Shown here: positions 57,620 to 64,000 of the stretch, one piece after another
Position numbering within the stretch: the first letter of the stretch is position 1
Layout of the letters: the number at the start of each line of letters is the position of its first letter
Assembly: GCA_025531455.1 (NCBI GenBank)
Contig: JAMYHL010000005.1
Span: 1,054,001-1,118,000 of the forward strand
Reading direction: 5' to 3'
Source: Apiotrichum sp. Y4204
Taxonomy: Eukaryota > Basidiomycota > Tremellomycetes > Trichosporonales > Trichosporonaceae
DNA length: 64,000 bases
The notes under the pieces: model-generated
The model's input: the letters and a program-made list of their open reading frames with translations, nothing else
What the model was told of the DNA's origin: nothing
The model's database searches: none
Program-made: the position numbers and the translations under genes

Positions 57620-59327
57620 GATATTTGTTCTGTTCCATACACAGCGAGTCGTTTGTATCATAATCTGTATTCGACACATCGGGGTAGCAAGCTGTGTCTA
57701 TCCCACATTCCATCATTACAAGCGCATTCCCCATTTATGCATTGAGGAGCATCTCCCGCGTTTTCTGATGGGGATGTGTGCGAAAGGGACGTCAGCTGTT
57801 GCATGTGGTTGAAATGTGAGCAAAACCACTAGGTGTCAAGTCAGTGAAGGCGGAGCTGTGACTCTCCTTTCCTATGAGGTGTTGCGCCGGTCGAGCACGT
57901 CGTGCAAGGCCTGAACATTCCCATCCTCACACCATGCTTGCCATGGGGCGAGAATACTTGGCTGAACACCTCTGCTCTCAAGCATACTGCGTAGCTGCGT
58001 CAAGGGGGTGGGTCCACTCACGCCTGGAAGTCGTGATGATGGTTATCTCAATGACGGCGTGACATGCACCTAACACGTGTCTGTAGCTGATAACAATGCA
58101 AGCGCGCTCGACCTCCCAGCTGAATGATAGGACTGTGCAAGAGGGGCGCTTATCTACAAGATCTCGCAGTCTCGGTGCGTCAAGGATCCGGGAACACTGC
58201 GCAGATCTTGCAACATACTTACACAAACCGGGCTCGCAGGGCAGATCGCAAATCACAGATTGCAGAATCCCTGCACCACGCGTCTCTCCGGCAGTAGCCG
58301 CCGATCTCCTGATGCCTTCCGTCCCGCAATAACAGCAAATATGGTCTCGGCTGGGGCTCGCCTAGCAGGGCAGCCTCGCAGTCTCGCAGTGCTTTGCGGC
58401 TTGCGCAGATCTCAGAACAAGCAGGGAGATTCCAGATGGACCAGAAGGGAGGACAGTTTAATGTTCAGGGACACAGGGGCACCAAGGGGCCGGAGCCGGC
58501 ATTGCTGCGCAGCCCGCAGCAGTTGGGAACGTGGCCTCGGGGCTCGGGGCTGGAGGCTGCGCGAGTGCGCGAGTGCGCTGCGGGTGGCTGCGGCTAGTGC
58601 TGCGCAGCACGGCGCTGGGACAGTAGTGTAGGGTGGGCCCTCGTACCCTGGTTCCAGAGTTCCGCTGTTCCGCTGGCCGGGAGGGTTTCGAGGCACGGAT
58701 TTCAGCCACGCCGGGGCCCAGAACTGCTGGCTGGAACTGCTGGGATTGCGGTGAGCTGCGAGTTTGTGAGCTTGTGGGAGAGCTAGAACACGAGGGGAAA
58801 AGGGCGCCAAAGGTCAATGGGGAGTGACTAGGTGACATCTATCTGAAAGGCAATCTCGCAGCTCGCAGCCCGCCCGTAGTACCCATAGTACGCCATGAGT
58901 ACGCAGCTATACGCAGAGGGGTGCTACGAAGTCGCCGCGGCGCAGCAACACGGCTTGCGGAATTGCGGGCCTTGCGGGAGAGCTCGCTGTGCACATGCAT
59001 ATGCATGCCGATAGGCCGCGCTCGCTGTGGGGCATGGCGACGCGACATGCTTAACGCACTTGCCATATGCATCAGACCTATCACTTTCTCTTTTGGACAT
59101 CTCACAATCACGATCGATAACTTTCACCACTCTACTGTTATTCGCGACACTCGTTGAAAAGCCTCTCTGATCGACGATCAATGTCGACCGTGGATTACCG
59201 GGCGATATCTCGTTGATAACTCGGCCCATCTCGCCGCGCTCGCTGCACAGGTCGAATCCATCTCTGTGCGACTCTTATCTCCAGCGCCCATCCCCCTCCC
59301 ATCTCCTATACGACCTCACGACCGACC
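57620..59327. other. intergenic with CGCAG-rich segment
   Basis: About 1.7 kb without a supported gene. From about 58150 to 58920 short CGCAG/CTCGCAG/GCGCAG words recur many times on both strands, often in pairs, giving a patchy repeat texture. The right end (about 59100-59327) is the promoter of the membrane-protein gene. Confidence 0.45.
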
Positions 59328-61172
59328 ATGATCCTTCCCGCAGACGTAAAGGAGCCGTTCTCGGACGACGAGGACTACCTCGACTTTGACGAGGAGATCG
59401 ACGTCGACGGAGGGTATCCGTATCGCTATCCGGGCAATCTCGAGAACGTCCCATTTCTCCCCCACCCTCACTCTCACCCCCATTCGTTCTTCGACTACCC
59501 ACCACCATATACTCCTCCACCGGGGTTCGACGACGATGAAGACGACGACGACGAAGATTACGAGAAGCCGCGCACGCTGCGCGAGCGCATCGCCAGGCAC
59601 CTCCGCCGCGCAGCCGACATTCCCAGCCGTTTCATCCTCGTTGCGGTCCTCCTCCTCGCCTTCTACTCTGTCTACCTTCCCATTCGCTACCACCGGAGAC
59701 ACCGCTTCCCTCCCCACGACCCGCCGCCAGAAATCTGGGAGAACAAAATCACACCTGTGCGCTGTGCGCAGTTTGCGCATGACGGTAACACCACAACAAT
59801 AATTGAAGACGGCAGGCGCAGCACAAATGCCACCTTTGCGCTTCCCCTGACTGCGCACGAAGTGTTTACAGCCCTGCGCACCCCGTCTGTGCGCGGCGTA
59901 TATGTCACGACATACTACCCGAACGTCACGAGCACGGAGGGAATTTCGTTGGATAGCGAGCCCGCGGGGCCAAGACTCATGATAACCGTCCAGGCTATCT
60001 GGGACGGCGTCGAGAACTCGGCGGGAACACAGGCGCTCGATACCGCATCGGTGTGTCTCCACGAGGTCAACCAGACGGACAGCGCGTCCGGCTGGCTTGC
60101 GGACCGTAAGCGCAGTATCGGCGTCGGCGTTCGGTCGGAGGAGATCGACTCGTCTAATATCGAGTTCCGGGTACACATCGCTGTGCCGCTACAGAATGGC
60201 ACCGAGGCTGAGGCGTCAGTGCGTGATGAAGAGCGTCATGGAGTAGTTGGCGCAATCTTCAACGCCTTCGCTCCGCGTGAGCCGCCGGCCGACGCCGTCC
60301 CCCCGATGACTATTCGCGCCGAAGCGGCCGTCGTACACGTCGGCAATCTGACGGGCGCGAGTGTCGCTGCTCTCGTTATCGACGCGGCTGCTAGCGCTGT
60401 TAGGATTGACGAGATGCGCGCCGAGGCGGTGCGCATCAAGACTGTCGGAGACATCCACGCCAACGTTGCGGTTTCTCACCGTCTGGATATCGAATCGCCT
60501 GCGTGAGTAGGCGTTTGTTTTGCCGAATCGTGTTTTTGCATCTAACGTCTCAGAGGCCACGTCGAGCTCAACATCAGCACGGTGCGCTCCCCATCTTTCC
60601 GGTTCCTCCGCCACGACTTGGGCCGTCCCCCACACCCAAGCAACTCGACCGACTTGGAGTGTACGTTACCGCCCGTCGGGCTGAACATCCGCGCGAACAA
60701 TAATAAGGCCGTCGTTCGCCACGTTGGATGGGAAGTACCGTGCCGCGGCATCAACGCGAACATCAAGTCCATGGTCGCTGACATTGATGGTGAGTTGTAC
60801 AAGTCCCGGCTGGTCCGTTGCTAACCACCAGTCCACCCTCATCCGCTGTTTGAAGGCCGCGTCTGGCTGGGAACGACTGTCGGCATGATCAAGGTCGACA
60901 CTCCCGCGATCGAGGACCCCCTCGGACTCGGGCGCCACCGCACCATCGACATCGTCAAAAAGGGCCGCCTTGGTGCGAAACTGTACTCTGGCACCGTCCG
61001 CTGGGAGTCTGATGAGTCTGATGCGGGCGCCGCTTCTGAGCCAACAGAGAAGCCCGAGGACGAACACAATCCCGAGCGCCGACACCGCCTCCCACACGGC
61101 CTCTTCATCCCACCCCACATCTCCGCTCTCGTCGTCGAGACGTCTGTCGGCAGCGTGCACGTCGCATTCTAG
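59328..61172 (+). CDS. single-pass membrane protein with repetitive beta-rich ectodomain
   Basis: I do not recognise a characterised family. Exons are 59328-60502, 60554-60789 and 60832-61172, giving 583 residues. The N-terminal 100 residues are very acidic with an HPHSHPHS patch and a DDDEDDDDEDYEK run, then a basic segment (RERIARHLRRAADIPSR). One transmembrane helix (about 102-122, FILVAVLLLAFYSVYLPI) precedes about 460 residues. With a basic cytosolic flank this is a type II layout. The outer part holds several N-glycosylation sequons (NTT, NAT, NVT, NQT, NGT, NLT). Repeated alternating strands (AAVVHVGNLTGASVAALVID, AVRIKTVGDIHANVAVSHRL, GHVELNISTV) resemble the DUF4097 putative-adhesin beta-solenoid; that link is inference. 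The ends of the fold continue through GRVWLGTTVGMIKVDTP to SVGSVHVAF at the stop. Confidence 0.82.
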
Positions 61173-62254
61173 AAAATCTGCCATCCAGGTTATAATAGAC
61201 GTTGTCCCTCCCCTGGAGTAACCATCTCATCATCATCAGCAGCACCGGGCTGCCTTCCAGCACCAGTATCACTATCAGAACTCGTCCCACTTGTGGCGTT
61301 TGTATTGTATATTTGCCTGCAGAATGCACTGTACCATAGCCAAAGAGCAACCTGATCCAGAGACACGTAACACACCCATGATATTGGTTCCATCATTGTT
61401 ATCAAGTGGTTCACTCGCTTGGTTCAAACAAACCCGTATGTCATCGACTCTGTTCAGCAAATCACGCCTCTCTCCGCGTTTGCTTGCTTGCACCTCGACT
61501 GCCGGGATAGCAGATAGACGCCGATCGTCTGATACGGTGTCAGGCTGATGGTCGCGCGCACCCCCTTGTTCCCAACGGGCAAAGCTCAGTGGATCAGTGG
61601 CCCACCGTTGATTGGGGAGAACCGCCACCCGTCCATTTCATCCACGTTCCTATCCACCCATCTCATCCATCCCAAGTTGGCCGTCATCTGCAATGGGCCC
61701 CGTTGGCCCGTTGGGGACACTCAGATGTGCCATTTGTGGTCACTTCCATTCGGACCGACACCGGCCCGGGCAGCGTGAACAATGACAAGCCAAGCACGCG
61801 TTGCAATCTCGGGAGAATGACCGGACCGATCCGGACGAGACTCGCGGGCAGGAAATATGGCTCGGTACGCTCGGATGATCCTGGCTCGGCAACTTGTCCA
61901 GTAGTGCCCACCATGCAACAATCCACATGCAGCTGGGTGCTCCGCGATCCGCGATCGCGACGGAACTTGTCCGGTCAGACTCTGGGGAACTCTTGGCGGT
62001 CGTGTGAGGCGTCGTCCTCCTCTGTGCATGCCGAATGGCCGTTTGGTATGTGCAGAGTGCGGAGAACGGAGTGCCCGGCAGCCCGGTCGGCCACTCGGCC
62101 AGTCGGCTTGTATTGCACGGTGGCATGACGTTTTTCCCTGACGGCCCTCTGCCCTCTACGCGCTGCTATCTCCCGATTCCCGTCAAAAGACCCAGCGACG
62201 TGCATCTCTTCGCTCTCTTACTTTCCATCTCCCATTCCACCTCCATCTCCCTCA
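61173..62254. other. intergenic upstream of DLD1
   Basis: About 1.1 kb without a supported gene. It holds the 3' flank of the membrane-protein gene and the DLD1 promoter. CCGCGATCGCGA-type palindromic GATC sequence lies at about 61949-61961. Confidence 0.5.
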
Positions 62255-64000
62255 ATGTTCTCTCGTGCGCATCTCTCATCTCGCGCACTGCGCAACTTTG
62301 CCCCTACTGGGCGGCGCTTCGCCTCAAACTCCCACGCGCCCGGACCCAAGCCGCACGGGCGGACGCTAGGCGATGCGGAGCGGGACGCGCTCGCGCGCGC
62401 CCAGCGCGTCCGGCGCGCCAACGGGTGGATGTCAGGCGCGGCGGTCTTTGGCGCCTGTGCGATGGGCTATGCCGTCGCTGCGCTGCTGTACTCGCGCCCC
62501 GCGGCGCTCTCCACCCAGCTTTTGCCGTCCGAAGTCGCCATCGAGCTCCAGGACAAGTTTCAGCCGCGGTACGGCTCGGCGGCAGACTACCGCGCGGCGA
62601 TTGACGAGATCCGCAACCTCTGGACTGTGCGCGGCAAGGGAGACCGCGTGTCCACCGACCCCAGTGACCTCACGTCCCACGGTATCTCAGACTGGAGCTA
62701 CCACGAGGCTGAGCTCCCCACCGTCGTCGTCTGGGCCGAGACCACCGCCGAGGTCCAGGACCTGGTTCGCATCGCGAACAAGTACAAGGTCCCCATCACG
62801 CCGTTTTCGGGCGGAACTTCTCTGGAGGGTCACTTTGCTTCGGTGAGTGTGAGGCGACTGGGAAGTGGCCTCGGGCTTGTGAGATCGAGTCTCATCCGAC
62901 TCTGGCCAGTATCGGCAACCCGACGCTGAGCGTGCTTTAGCAGCATGGACTGGCGCCGCAGCTCCCTATAAAGGCCCATTTATACCCCCCCCCCCCCCCC
63001 CCCCCTCCTTCTAAAAGCAACTCGCTGACAGTAGCCCTTTGGCGGTATCTCCCTCGATGTCGCCATGATGGACAAGATTATCTCCGTGTCCGAGGCGGAC
63101 GCCGAGGCTGTCTGCGGCCCCGGTGTCAAGTGGGAGGACCTGAACGAGCACCTCGCCAAGGAGGGTATTCCCCTCTTCTTCCCCATCGACCCCGGACCTG
63201 GTGCCACTCTCGGCGGCATGGCGGCGACGGGATGCTCGGGAACGAATGCCGTTCGCTATGGTACCGCTAAGGGAGAGTGGTTCCTCAACCTTGTGAGTGT
63301 AGATGGATCTGCTGAGGCATGAGGCCATGAGAATTGTTTACATTGTTTGGATGTGCTGGGTAATCTGTGGGGATGGGGTGATCTTCGGGGGATCGCTCTT
63401 CGATTCGGGCAATCCCCGGTGCAGATCCCCCTTGCAGATCCGCTACTGATAACCGCCGATCCACCTCCTGCCGATCACTGAAACTCGTTCGCGACGATTC
63501 GCAATGATCGCATCGATGCTCACACTGCAGACCGTTGTCCTCCCCACTGGCGAGGTTATCAAGACTCGCTCATCCGCACGCAAGTCGAGTGTGGGCTGGG
63601 ACGCTACCAAGATGTTCCTCGGCGCTGAGGGAACCCTTGGTATCATCACCGAGTGTACCGTGCGCCTTGCCCCTGTCCTCCCCACCAAGGTTGCAGTTGT
63701 CAACTTCCCCGGTGTCGAAGAGGCAGTGCGTGCCGCCACCGAGGTCACCAACCTGGGCTACCCTGTGCAGTGCATCGAGTACCTTGACGGCAACACCATG
63801 AGGGTGGGTGGATAATGATGTGCAAACTGACAACAGGCAATCAACCAGGGTGGTATTGCCGGCCGTACATATCCCGAGAAGGACACTGTTTTCTTCAAGT
63901 TCCAGGGGTAGGTGAAAGAATGCTGTTCTCACCTGACATCAGATCCGACGCGATGATGAAGGAGATTGCCAGGGGCGTCAAGGAACTCGCTTCTCAGCAT
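62255..64000 (+). CDS. DLD1: mitochondrial D-lactate dehydrogenase (cytochrome), 5' part
   Basis: It oxidises D-lactate to pyruvate with FAD and passes electrons to cytochrome c at the mitochondrial inner membrane. Exons are 62255-62842, 63035-63292, 63531-63803, 63837-63907 and 63943 to the window edge; 416 residues are visible and the gene continues beyond. The start fits a matrix-targeting leader (FSRAHLSSRALRNFAPTGRR) followed by a hydrophobic segment (SGAAVFGACAMGYAVAALLY), as in inner-membrane-anchored Dld1. The FAD (PCMH/VAO) domain shows HEAELPTVVVWAETTAEVQD, YKVPITPFSGGTSLEGH, PFGGISLDVAMM, PGPGATLGGMAATGCSGTNA, VRYGTAKGEW, TRSSARKSSVGWDATKMFLG and AEGTLGIITECTVRLAP. Introns 1 and 2 are long (192 and 238 nt) and repeat-rich; introns 3 and 4 are 33 and 35 nt. 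Confidence 0.94.
62985..63005. repeat. poly(C) run of 21 in DLD1 intron 1
   Basis: An uninterrupted run of 21 C lies 30 nt before the acceptor of the 192-nt intron, where a polypyrimidine tract would be. Like the T32 run in the permease gene it is confined to an intron. Its length may be imprecise in the assembly. Confidence 0.9.

Overview
The window is a compact, intron-rich nuclear segment of a basidiomycete fungus. Gene content and style (plant-type class II DAHP synthase, pyrimidine-rich leaders, multi-exon genes with GTGAGT-type donors and CTAAC/CTGAC-type branch points, high GC) fit a Tremellomycete yeast, most likely Trichosporonales or a relative. That placement is inference from style, not from a database search. 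I resolve 22 supported protein genes plus one weak small ORF. All gene models were built by hand from splice signals, reading-frame phase and family motifs. No tRNA, rRNA, CRISPR array or intact transposon was recognised.

Layout. 0-10 kb: ADE8 (GAR transformylase) divergent from a His/Asp-rich metal-binding-type protein; a RING-finger protein convergent with a two-bromodomain/BAH RSC subunit; pyruvate kinase. 10-18 kb: a sparse stretch with mitochondrial ribosomal protein uL1m, a small proline-rich protein and a degenerate repeat island (about 14.7-15.7 kb). 18-29 kb: SRP receptor alpha divergent from class II DAHP synthase (12 exons, one of 8 nt), an amino-acid permease, and chorismate mutase ARO7. 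29-34 kb: NOP7 (pescadillo) divergent from RRN7 (Pol I core factor). 34-45 kb: a gene-poor stretch, then a long pyrimidine-rich leader feeding a 1,819-residue mostly disordered protein. 45-49 kb: GPI11, a Dabb-domain stress protein and a DUF4112 protein. 51-58 kb: eIF3e, RPF1 and PIF1 helicase. 59-64 kb: a single-pass membrane protein with a repetitive beta-rich ectodomain, and the 5' part of mitochondrial D-lactate dehydrogenase, which runs off the right edge.

Functional themes. Ribosome production is over-represented (uL1m, NOP7, RRN7, eIF3e, RPF1), with NOP7 and RRN7 sharing a 347-bp promoter that holds an RRPE-like A/T motif. Entry to aromatic amino-acid synthesis (DAHP synthase) and the Phe/Tyr branch (chorismate mutase) lie 8 kb apart with an amino-acid permease between them. 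The most unusual feature is gene architecture: in my models 42 of 88 introns are 40 nt or shorter, down to 32 nt. One intron appears to be GC-AG.
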